Source: Topomyia yanbarensis (taxonomy: Eukaryota > Arthropoda > Insecta > Diptera > Culicidae). From it: 64,000 nucleotides of DNA. Shown piece by piece: positions 55,694 through 64,000 of this stretch. The notes below the pieces were generated by a model that searched no databases, was not told where the DNA came from, and worked only from the letters and a program-made list of their open reading frames with translations. Within the stretch, counting starts at the first letter, position 1. Every line of letters begins with the position of its first letter. Both the position numbers and the translations under genes were made by a program. Where the stretch lies: NCBI RefSeq assembly GCF_030247195.1, contig NC_080671.1:186971725-187035724 (forward strand), in the 5' to 3' direction.

Positions 55694-55848
55694 TTGACAG
55701 TTCGCTTGTACTGTTTACATGGACTTAGAAAAATTATTTACGATTTGCTTCGAGCGAATCTAGTCGTCCACAAATTTTTCTAAGTCCATGTAAACAGTAC
55801 AAGCGAACTGTCAAGAAAAGTGTGGTTAACTGTGTCAGTAAAGAACTT
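55694..55848. mobile_element. Palindromic MITE, second copy (family of 48,624)
   Basis: It has the same hairpin arms (TGTTTACATGGACTTAGAAA and the mirrored TTTCTAAGTCCATGTAAACA) with the loop inverted relative to the 48.6-kb copy. The right end keeps TCAGTAAAGAACTTA. The left end is truncated. Confidence 0.65.
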
Positions 55849-58121
55849 AATAGTGTAGGTATATGAGCATAGCGTAATAGTACCCGTTGCTCATTCTCTC
55901 TCCCATTCGAAGAGATATCAACTGCTATGCATCATTCTCTCTCCATAGCAAGCTGTACATATATAGGCACCCAGATTCTCTTTGCTTGCTGGGTGCGAAT
56001 GTAGGTACGAAAAATGATGCCGCCCAGCTGCCCCGGAGAACAGCGCTCATAACGAGAATGTGTTTGTTGTCTTTTATTATTTTTGTTCTAGATAGGTAGG
56101 TACATGTTCTGTGCGCTTTTCATATGCAATATTTTTTAGTTTTGTCTTCAACCTATTGAATTTGTCGAATTGTGAAAATACAAATAGGGTTAAGGGAACA
56201 TGGGGAGACTTTACCAAGCAGGAAATTCAACAATTATTAATAACGTGTTCCATTTTTTTAATATTTTTATATTTGTTTCGATCCCATCAGCTAATTTTTC
56301 ATCTTCTTCATTTCGTTTTTCATCTTGCTCCCTTACGCTTATATTTAAAACTTTAAACGCGATTATCACGATATTTGAGGTGACTACGAGTGCCGAAAGA
56401 GTTTGCAACGGATTTCAAAACTTTATTTTTGCTTGTTCGTAATTTAACTGCCGTGTCCTTGAACGATTCCGTTTTTTCGTCAAAATTTTCATATTAATGT
56501 TATGGATTTGTTAATATTTTTTTTTTCAGGTGAAAATGGTGTTTTTTTTTTAAATTGTTCCCGTTTCCAAAAAGAAGATATTTTTTTTTCAATCAATTGT
56601 TCAAGAACACTACAGATAGATACACTAATGATTTTTTATGGCTGATTTTGTGACACGTGAACCTGCAATGTAATCAGCACAGTTAATCCAAAAAAGCAAT
56701 GCATTAAAAAAAAATCAAAGCTCATGAAATACAATCGTTTTATATATTTAACTAGTACTAAGAACCTCAACAATATGGGAAGAAAAGATAACAACATGTT
56801 ATATGCCATTGTTTTTTGTTCTGATATTTTAAAATTCTCTTGGTCAAGCTCTCCAAGCCTTGGTCAAGGCTCCCGCGGTGGATAGACTTGACCAGAAAAA
56901 ACGATCACAGAAAAACATTTGTAACTTTTGATAAAGTAAATTATCAATTCTGAAAAAATCATTAATACGCAGAATACTTTTGCATATTACATTTCAACGA
57001 GTTTTGGAAGACATTCAATTATTAAACCAAAAACAATTTGTCTTATGGAATACAATATATTTGTAAATATTCATAAGCAAGTCGTTGTTCAAGTTCAACT
57101 CAGGGGTTTTTTTAGTATTACACAGAACTAGAAAAATCGTAAAAATTTACGTGTTCTGCCCCTGATATATACGAGCATCAAAAATGTTTTAGATTTAATT
57201 TTAATTTCACATGACTATGAATTTCGTAAATCATGTTTGATTTAAATGTCAATGAATGCAATTTGTGTCAAGTTTTTATTAACCAGTTGACAAATTTTGA
57301 ATGATAGGATAGTAATATTGATTGAATAGAAAAAATATATAGTGTGATTTTTTCCATTTAAACAAAATTTGAAAACATTTTTGTTTGCCTGGTTGCAATA
57401 AAAATCTCGAGTAACTTAGAATAAAGGCATTAAAGTCAACTGTCAAGATTCATTTGGAGGATATTCCGAACAAAACTTTATTCGCCAAGCTCGGAATAAT
57501 TGCAGCGAACTAATCTGTTCAGATCACTAAAGCATTAAAGCGGGATACTAATGTCTTCCCAAAGATTGAAAGGCATGAGTAATTTTGCTATTCCTGCTCA
57601 ACTTTAGACGAAGCTCGAAGTAATTTTTTGATTATTAAATATTCCACAATATGCCGTACATTTTAAACACTTCGTTAGTAGGTATCATATTTAATCAGGA
57701 GTCATAAATCTTGCTCATCGAATTTGTGGTTAATATTATATTTGTTAACATTTAACCTGTCTGTACAACATTTAGGAAAAGAATGTAGTACATCATAGTT
57801 TGAAACATATATTGTCCTTGTTAAATGCGAATAACTTATAACCAAGCTTAAAACCACTTCGTTTTGGTTCACGATTATAAAATTCCAAATGTTCATAAGC
57901 TTTAGATACAATGTTAAAAAAATGAACCTATATGTGTTGGGCTGAATCATCTGAGGAACCAACATCCAAAAAACTGATAAATTCATATCGATGTTTGAAT
58001 ATCCACGATTTCCCTAAATTTATAATGCATCGTGAACACAAGTTCAAATTTTTTCCCCTCAAACCTCAGCAGAATCAAATAAGCGGTACCTGTTGCCTAA
58101 TGTCCGCTCCACAAGCCATAC
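55849..58121. other. AT-rich interval, no gene seen
   Basis: Apart from the inverted arm at 56,380-56,625, I see only AT-rich DNA with short frames, such as a 94-codon minus frame at 57,986-57,702 of no known type. Confidence 0.3.
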
Positions 58122-58840
58122 CGTCGCTGTTGTGCTATCTTATGACAAACGCCATTTTGAGGTAAACTGAGTTAGATACACTTTACTTGTTTGAAAAATC
58201 TCTACAAAGTGGCGTTTTCAGAATTTAGAAATTATACTTGGTTACTTAGATATAGCTAGAAACATGTTTTTTGCTTCAAATCACTATATCTAGGGATTGG
58301 CTCAAGTTATATTGAAGTTTTAGAAGGTTTTATGTGTGAAAATGTCTGAGGAACACAATGGAATAAACATTTTCGAAAAAAAATTATACGAGTTGTGAAA
58401 AAAACACGGTTTTAGTTTTGAACTGGAAATAAAAGATATTTGGCAACACTGTAATCAAGAATAACAATTTTTTCTAGATTCCCTGACTCATTTTTATATG
58501 AACCCAAAGATATGAAAAAAAGTTAAAAAGTGATGATTTTTTTCTATGGAAAATTTTCCATGCACGATTATGACACGTCATACAAATGTTGTCATCAATA
58601 CACGCCTATGACAAGTGTGAGTGCGACTTTTGTTTACATTCATAGTAAAAACTCGCAATATAGTCAATCGATCTTCGTAATATTTGAGAGATTAATGTAG
58701 AATAGATAGAAGCATCAATTGTCTTCTTTGGATTGTTTATACCATTTATAAGTTTCAAGGTATTCAATCTCAAACTTTAAAAATCGTTTTTCTCGAAATG
58801 TGCTAAATGGCGCTTGTCATAAGATAGCACAACAGCGACG
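58122..58840. mobile_element. CGTCGCTG-terminus MITE, compact copy
   Basis: The ends CGTCGCTGTTGTGCTATCTT and AAGATAGCACAACAGCGACG are perfect inverted repeats over 20 bp. The flanks ATAC/ATAT are near-identical 4-mers. It aligns in inverted orientation with the outer parts of 4,921-6,670 but has a different, shorter centre. Confidence 0.75.
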
Positions 58841-59366
58841 ATATGTTCTTAACTGACGTAGCGAAAGACGCTGAAAACCGCTATTATGGCCAGAAGAATT
58901 TTATATTAGGATTCAGCGTTACACAATGAATCTGAATGATTCAACAGCTTGTATGTTCTTGAACCAATTTCACTAAATAATCAACCAAGCAAAGAGGAAC
59001 CACTATTCCAGAGAGAAGAGAATACTGATATCCTCTCTCTCAATGATACTCACAACTGTTCATCATTATAATGATACGTGCTTATGCAAGCGTGTGTGGA
59101 TATATTCGTTCCTGTTTCTGTTTCTGTTTCCTCGTGTTGTTGCTTCGGTATCCATAGCGGCAATTCATTCGGTTGGGGTGAACGCAAGCGTTTTACTGAA
59201 CTGTATTGTGGTTCGTTCGGATTGAATTTGAATGAATGGTGAAAGCTCTGCCAGTTTCATTTCATTAATTCTTATCAGTGTAAACCAGAACTTCTTTTCT
59301 TGCGGGACATCACGTAGGACTAGGGGTTTGCTCAGAAACGCAAATTGTGTTTTCGTTTTCTGAAGC

Positions 59367-59443
59367 AAGCGTAAATCCGGCGCTAGCTTAGTCCTGTCAC
59401 TAAATTAGATTCAGGTTCTCATTAAAGGAACTCGAAACGCCTC
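59367..59443 (+). ncRNA. Hammerhead ribozyme relic, inactive
   Basis: Helix III (AAGCGT with ACGC) and most of the helix I 5' strand are present. The core reads CTCATTA instead of CTGATGA, so two invariant G residues are lost. The triplet is GUA. The same defects occur in the copy at 62,357-62,432. Confidence 0.65.
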
Positions 59444-59790
59444 TCCAATAACTAAATTAGAAAGTTTTACCATTTTCTGATTCGGGGGGGAGTAGGGTTG
59501 AATAACCTACCCGTCTTAATAACCTCGGATTCCTCAAGTAAGATAATTTTCATTAATCGCTTTCACCGCCATCTTTATAGCTTTCTTCTTCCGCCAGAAG
59601 AGTTTTGGCGTCTTCTGAAATTCGTTTGGGCCTTTTTTTTGGGACATCCCCGCGCTTTAGTCATGAAAGGATCCGAAGATACTAACAACCAATGCATCAG
59701 ATCTTCGTTTCTTCCTGGTGTGATGTCCACGATATCTGCGAATTGTGATTACATTTGTGCTTTTAATTACCTTTTCTATTATTTATTTTT

Positions 59791-60166
59791 CTACTCCTGA
59801 GCTTCTTCTGAAAGTTGCCCAATTGGGACCAACAGATGTTCCATAACATCAGATCCATGTATTAGAATTTTATGTGCACCTAAAAGAGGGCGGCCCCATG
59901 GATATAATTGAACGCACAAGCGAGCAGTATCTCCGCATTTTGTTTTGATTATAACACTTGGAAAGTTTCGGTTCGACCAACAGAGCACCCTGTCAAATGA
60001 GCCTCCCTTCCTATCAACTCTTATTTTGTAAAATGCATTGGGCTTATATTTCAATGTTTCTATTTGAGAAAACTCAATTAAACTTATCACATCATAAAAT
60101 TCGAACTTGATTTTTTTGCAAGATTAGCTGCAATGTTTCGTTTTCGCAATAAATAAATTGCGTTAT
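59791..60166 (-). pseudogene. Exon-like conserved frame, copy 1 (unknown protein)
   Basis: Reading the minus strand, a splice-acceptor-like CCTTTCATAG ends at 60,167. The frame is then open for about 125 codons to TAG at 59,791 (NAIYLLRKRNIAANLAKKIK, then YKPNAFYKIRVDRKGGSFDR, then FPSVIIKTKCGDTARLCVQL). The second copy (62,799-63,180) differs by three amino acids and a 6-bp in-frame insertion. Composition is protein-like. The FPSVII...GDTARLCVQLYP region vaguely recalls beta strands of Rel-type DNA-binding domains, but I would not assign it. It is probably a captured host exon. Confidence 0.4.
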
Positions 60167-60472
60167 CTATGAAAGGTGAGTTACAAATAACAGTTATAAT
60201 TTTCTTGGAGATGAAATTCCGGAGGGTACCCTTTTCAAAAAAAGAGCTGAAGACTAAAAAATGTTGACCGGATATTCTAGCCAGACTGGAAGAAATCTAC
60301 CATACGATTTGCACAAAGGCAAATGCGAACTAGAAAGGAATGTGTGAGAAACAAAATTACATAGAATATTGTATTATTTCCACTCGTTCTCAGATTATTG
60401 GATGATGGCTCATAGGACAATGTTTCAGTTTAATAAGAAACTCAAATTTTCATAAATTAGTTAAGGAATATA

Positions 60473-62104
60473 CACTGCTGGCCAATAAAATAGGTGTGTG
60501 ATTGATTATTTTGTTTTTCCTTCAATTACGCATACCAAGTTGCAGCAGTCTCAATTACACCTACCGCACACAGAAGCCTTGGGATCTGTCAAGTTAGTAG
60601 TGGGTTGTTTGCGCTGATTATATTTGCAATATTTGTCAAGATGCAAAACAAGACTACCGCAGGCCTTTTCGTGTGGTCAATATAATAGGTGTGTGAAATA
60701 TATTAACGTGTTATTATTTTACATAATTCCATTATACGTTTTATTTGGTGAAGTTTGAATTCTGCGTGTTAATAAATGTATTTAAATGTTGAATAAGTCA
60801 AAAATTTGTTATAGAATGGGTCGAACATCTCACTGTACTCAAGTGGAGCGAGTTTTGCTAAGAAATTTTGTTCAAGAAGACAAGACGTATAAATAAATCG
60901 CGAATACACTGCGGCGTTCCAAAAACTTCGTTATAAAAACCTTAAAACCTTTGAAAAAAGGAAACACGCTAAAAACCCAAGAAAACATCTACAGCAGCTG
61001 ACCATCGTATTGCAATTTTAGCGAAATCTGATCCATTCGCGTCATATAAGACCAATTCAGCACAAATTGGAAAAGGTGTAGGTCCGAGAACAGTTCGCTG
61101 TAGGGCGTAAAATTCCAATCTTCCAAAAAGAATTGCTAAGAAGGTTCCACTATTTCGAAGCCAAAGCCTTTGAAGAAAAATGCAATTTGCTTTTCAACAG
61201 CGTTAATGCGCCTGGTTCAGAAGGAATCAAAAAATGGTGACATATCCTTCGGAGGGACGAATCAAAGGTAAACCTGTTTTCCTCCGATGCACAACGAAAC
61301 GTTAAACGTCCAAAGTACAAACAGTTTGATCTGCGACACACGCAAAATATGGTAAAACACGGAGGTGAGAACAATGAGGTTTGGGGCTTGCTTTTCGTGG
61401 AATGGCGCAGGTCCTATTCTTCACAACACCACTATAATGGCAAGATTCGAATGCAAGGCTAAAGGATGGACATCCTAAAGGATGTCATGCAGTCCTATGC
61501 CAAAGATAACGTGCCTTTACATGACAGTTTCAGCAAGATATTGACCAAAAACACACATCGAAGCATGTAAAGGAATGATTTCGGGATAATAAAGTGACTA
61601 TAATTTCGGACCATGCCGATCTCCTGTCATTAATCCCGTAGAAAATTTACGGAATGTACTTAAAAAGAAGTTATTCGATTGAAATTTCACAAATAAGGAT
61701 CGTTTGTGGGAAGCAGCTAAAAAGGAATGGTACCCTATACCAACGGAAATTTATCAGCGTTTGAATGACTCAATGCCAAGACAAATGGATGAAATTTGGT
61801 TGAATAAGGGAGCTTACACAGGTTACTAGTTGTTAAAAATGTTGAAATCTTAAAATCATTGGATTTGAAAAATTTTAATGCAATAGATTACAACACACCT
61901 ATTTCATTGACCAGGTACTTTTTTGGATTTCATGGAGAAGAAAGAGTTACGACAAAGCATAACATTTAATTTACAAATAAAAGTGTTCTTTTTCATATTT
62001 ACGACTGTGCCTAACTATAAAATATTTGAATATAAAAATGTTTTTAGAGAAAACTCAAAATTTCATGTATTTTTATCTCACACCTATTTTATTGACCAGC
62101 AGTG
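60473..62104 (+). mobile_element. Tc1/mariner-like transposon, 1.63 kb, defective
   Basis: The termini CACTGCTGGCCAATAAAATA and inverted TATTTTATTGACCAGCAGTG are flanked by TA (60,471-60,472 and 62,105-62,106). It encloses a broken transposase gene. It lies exactly between the two 1.37-kb direct repeats. Confidence 0.85.
60816..61829 (+). pseudogene. Tc1-like transposase, multiply frameshifted
   Basis: The start ATG is at 60,816 (MGRTSHCTQVERVLLRNFVQ), followed by helix-turn-helix sequence interrupted by a stop (IANTLRRSKNFVIKTLK). Next come DESKVNLFSSDAQRNVKRPK (first catalytic Asp region, near 61,257), QQDIDQKHTSKHVKE in one frame (second Asp, near 61,533) and INPVENLRNVLKKKLFD with KEWYPIPTEIYQRLNDSMPR near the end. 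At least five indels or stops occur. In live relatives this DDE enzyme cuts and pastes the element at TA sites. Confidence 0.8.
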
Positions 62105-62356
62105 TATATTCGTTCCTGTTTCTGTTTCCTCGTGTTGTTGCTTCGGTATCCATAGCGGCAATTCATTCTGTTGGGGTGAACGTTTTACTGAACTGTATTG
62201 TGGTTCGTTCGGATTGAATTTGAATGAATGGTGGAAGCTCTGCCAGTTTCATTTCATTAATTGTTATCAGTTTAAACCAGAACTTCTTTTCTTGCGGGAC
62301 ATCACGTAGGACTAGGGGCTTGCTCAGAAACGCAAATTGTGTCTTCGTTTTCTGAA

Positions 62357-62432
62357 GCTAGCGTAAATCCGGCGCTAGCTTAGTCCTGTCACTAAATTAG
62401 ATTCAGATTCTCATTAAAGTAACTCGAAACGC
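62357..62432 (+). ncRNA. Hammerhead ribozyme relic, inactive (copy 2)
   Basis: Same motif and same core damage (CTCATTA) as at 59,367-59,443, so the ribozyme was already dead before the 1.37-kb segment duplicated. Confidence 0.65.
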
Positions 62433-62798
62433 CTCTCCAATAACTAAATTAGAAAGTTTTACCATTTTCTGATTCGGGGGGAGTAGGGTTGAATAACCTA
62501 CCCGTCTTAATAACCTCGGATTCCTCAAGTAAGATAATTTTCATTAATCGCTTTCACCGCCATCTTCATAGCTTTCTTCTACCGCCAGAAGAGTTTTGAC
62601 GTCTTCTGAAATTCGTTTGGGCCTTTTTTTGGGACATCCCCGCGCTTCAGTCATGAAAGGTTCCGTAGATACCAACAACCAATGCATCAGATCTTCGTTT
62701 CTTCCTTGTGTGATGTCCACGATATCTGCGAATTGTGATTACATTTGTGAATTATATTAATTAAAAGCTTTTAATTACCTTTTCTATTATTTATTTTT

Positions 62799-63180
62799 CT
62801 ACTCCTGAGCTTCTTCTGAAAGTTGCTCAATTGGGACCAACAGATGTTCCATAACATCAGATCCATGTATTAGAATTTTATGTGCACCTAAAAGAGGGCG
62901 GCCCCATGGATATAATTGAACGCACAAGCGAGCAGTATCTCCGCATTTTGTTTTGATTATAACACTTGGAGAGTTTCGGTTCGACAAACAGAGCACCCTG
63001 TCAAATGAGCCTCCCTTCCTATCAACTCTTATTTTGTAAAATGCATTGGGCTTATATTTCAATGTTTCTATTTGAGAAAACTCAATTAAACTTATCACAT
63101 CATAAAATTCGAACTTGATTTTTTTGCAAGATTAGCTGCAATGTTTCGTTTTCGCAATAAATAAATTGCGTTATCTTTAT
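62799..63180 (-). pseudogene. Exon-like conserved frame, copy 2
   Basis: Counterpart of 59,791-60,166, open from the acceptor-like site at 63,181 to the stop at 62,799. Substitutions are Trp to Leu, Phe to Ser and Gly to Glu. A CTTTAT duplication adds two codons without breaking the frame. Further along the minus strand, a Lys/Arg-rich frame (GCPKKRPKRISEDVKTLL, near 62,620) is open here but shifted in copy 1 by one extra A. Confidence 0.4.
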
Positions 63181-63485
63181 CTATGAAAGGTGAGTTACAA
63201 ATAACAGTTATAATTTTCTTGGAGATGAAGTTCCGGAGGGTACCCTTTTCAAAAAAAGAGCTGAAGACTAAAAAATGTTGACCGGATATTCTAGCCAGAC
63301 TGGGAGAAATCTACCATACGATTTGCACAAAGGCAAATGCGAACTAAAAAGGAATGTGTTAGAAACAAAATTACATAGAATATTGTATTATTTCCACTCG
63401 TTCTCAGATTATTGGATGATGACTCATAGGACAATGTTTCAGTTTAATAAGAAACTCAGATTTTCATAAATTAATTAAGGAATAT

Positions 63486-63560
63486 ACGTTTCATTTTCGT
63501 CTCATCAGAACCAGACAATCACTTAGTGACAAGACTAAGCTAGCGCCGGATTGACGCTAG
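63486..63560 (-). ncRNA. Hammerhead ribozyme-like motif, degraded helix II
   Basis: The minus strand has CTAGCGTC, the helix I 5' strand AATCCGGCGCTAGC, core CTGATGA and GAAACG. Helix II (GAC...AAT) no longer pairs well, and helix III is shortened to about four pairs. Activity is doubtful. Confidence 0.6.
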
Positions 63561-63675
63561 CTCCAAAAAAGGATAACGCAATCTCTGTTTCTGAGCAAAC
63601 CCCTGGTGATGCGTGATATCCCACAAGAAATGGAGTTCTGATTAAGCTGGTGAGTGGAGAAATATTTAGATAAAA

Positions 63676-63724
63676 ACTGTCACTAAGCTAGTGGCGGATT
63701 CTGATGAGACGAAATCGAAACCCA
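63676..63724 (+). ncRNA. Hammerhead relic, 3' half
   Basis: CTGATGAGACGAAATCGAAA with the preceding helix I 3' strand (CTAGTGGCGGATT). No 5' half in this orientation. It forms an inverted pair with the motif at 63,486-63,560. Confidence 0.55.
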
Positions 63725-64000
63725 ATTTCCCAACTGATTTAGATATAAGTTTTGTGCTTTTCACGCGCAAAGATAGTTTTAAATAATGTTCTTCTTAGTG
63801 GAGAAAAAACAGTTTTTACCTAAATTTGTCTTCACTAAGGAGAAATGAAGCATAGTGCAAATTTTCATGCATGTACGTACGCGGTATCGTCTACGTTTCC
63901 TCTTCCTATTGCTCTAGCTCCCATTCAAACATAAATTTAAATGGCAACGATAATAGACAAACCATTCAAAACAAGTATCAAGGTTTTTCTCTGAAGTCAT
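63725..64000. other. Tail of the retrozyme-family repeat, then unassigned sequence
   Basis: CTTAGTGGAGAAAAAACAG and CTTCACTAAGGAGAAATGAA at 63,796-63,848 form a hairpin like that of the 344-bp unit, ending in GAAGCATAGTGC, which corresponds to GCACTATGC of the array. Nothing is recognised beyond 63,860. Confidence 0.4.

Larger units (their letters stand above)
54170..56625. repeat. Inverted repeat pair (54,170-54,440 and 56,380-56,625) with filled spacer
   Basis: AACAATAATATGAAAATTTTG near 54,369 and ATCGTTCAAGGCAGTTAAAT near 54,400 recur inverted near 56,450-56,505. GGAAACGGGGAC at 54,299 pairs with GTTCCCGTTTCC near 56,558. The arms were one fold-back now separated by a GGGG-rich element and a palindromic MITE. 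Confidence 0.6.
59099..60472. repeat. 1.37-kb direct repeat, copy 1
   Basis: It runs from TATATTCGTTCCTG to TTAAGGAATATA and recurs at 62,105-63,487 with a few percent divergence. It contains a dead hammerhead motif near its left end and an exon-like frame on the minus strand. The right edge coincides with the TA target of the Tc1-like element. Confidence 0.8.
62105..63487. repeat. 1.37-kb direct repeat, copy 2
   Basis: Matches 59,099-60,472 end to end (TATATTCGTTCC to TTAAGGAATATA). It begins immediately at the right TA of the Tc1-like element. Differences include a lost GTTTCT unit near 62,124, a deletion inside GTGAACGCAAGCG, and a 14-bp insertion near 62,752. Confidence 0.8.

Noticed and set aside
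59791..60090. Possible Rel-homology (NF-kappaB-like) domain
   Set aside because: Only a short stretch (FPSVII...GDTARLCVQLYP) recalls such beta strands; key DNA-contact motifs are not visible, so I left the protein unnamed.

Overview
The window looks like a repeat-dense piece of an insect nuclear chromosome, most likely a culicine mosquito of the Aedes type. This is inferred from the AT-rich background, the mixture of I-like, CR1/Jockey-like and BEL/Pao retroelement relics, the many small inverted-repeat transposons (MITEs), and the heavy nesting of one element inside another. There are no bacterial operons, rRNA genes, convincing tRNA genes or CRISPR arrays. I found no host gene that I would call with confidence. 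Almost every long open frame is a retroelement or transposon remnant, or an artefact of a tandem repeat.

Layout. 1-1.9 kb: 5' part of an I-like non-LTR retrotransposon on the minus strand. 2.7-6.7 kb: two large fold-back elements, the first split by a TTAA-flanked MITE. 9.4-11.5 kb: a retroelement 3' end and a fold-back relic, each interrupted by another transposon. 13.4-15.4 kb: a 2-kb fold-back. 15.9-17.0 kb: a solo LTR. 17.1-20.5 kb: a split inverted repeat containing LTR-like promoter sequence cut by a hAT element, plus a hAT-type MITE. 21.6-27.5 kb: two non-LTR relics. 27.7-28.6 kb: a palindrome. 31.5-42.5 kb: a deep nest of transposons. 42.9-47.6 kb: BEL/Pao and CR1-like relics. 50.6-51.2 kb: a 7-bp minisatellite. 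52-56 kb: a SINE, MITEs and inverted repeats. 58.1-63.9 kb: a MITE, then a 1.37-kb direct duplication flanking a dead Tc1-like transposon.

The strongest signal is at 35,205-36,898. Five essentially identical copies of a 344-bp unit (three in one orientation, two inverted) sit between perfect 12-bp target-site duplications. Each unit carries a complete 75-nt hammerhead self-cleaving ribozyme: the CUGAUGA and GAAA cores, a GUC cleavage triplet and all three helices. Diverged or dead relatives lie at about 47.96, 52.29-53.24, 59.37, 62.36, 63.49 and 63.68 kb, and one of them shows compensatory base-pair changes. The layout resembles metazoan retrozymes or Penelope-like pseudo-LTR arrays, and no coding frame is associated with it.

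A second notable element is a 1,239-bp retroposon at 31,722-32,960. It has an intact gag-like ORF1, a 3' UTR, a poly(A) tail and a perfect 12-bp TSD, but no ORF2. It is therefore an ORF1-only (half-LINE) element mobilised in trans. Insertion order can be read directly: the hammerhead array lies inside a hAT-like element, which lies with the half-LINE and a 3.1-kb inverted-repeat element inside one TTAA-bounded element.
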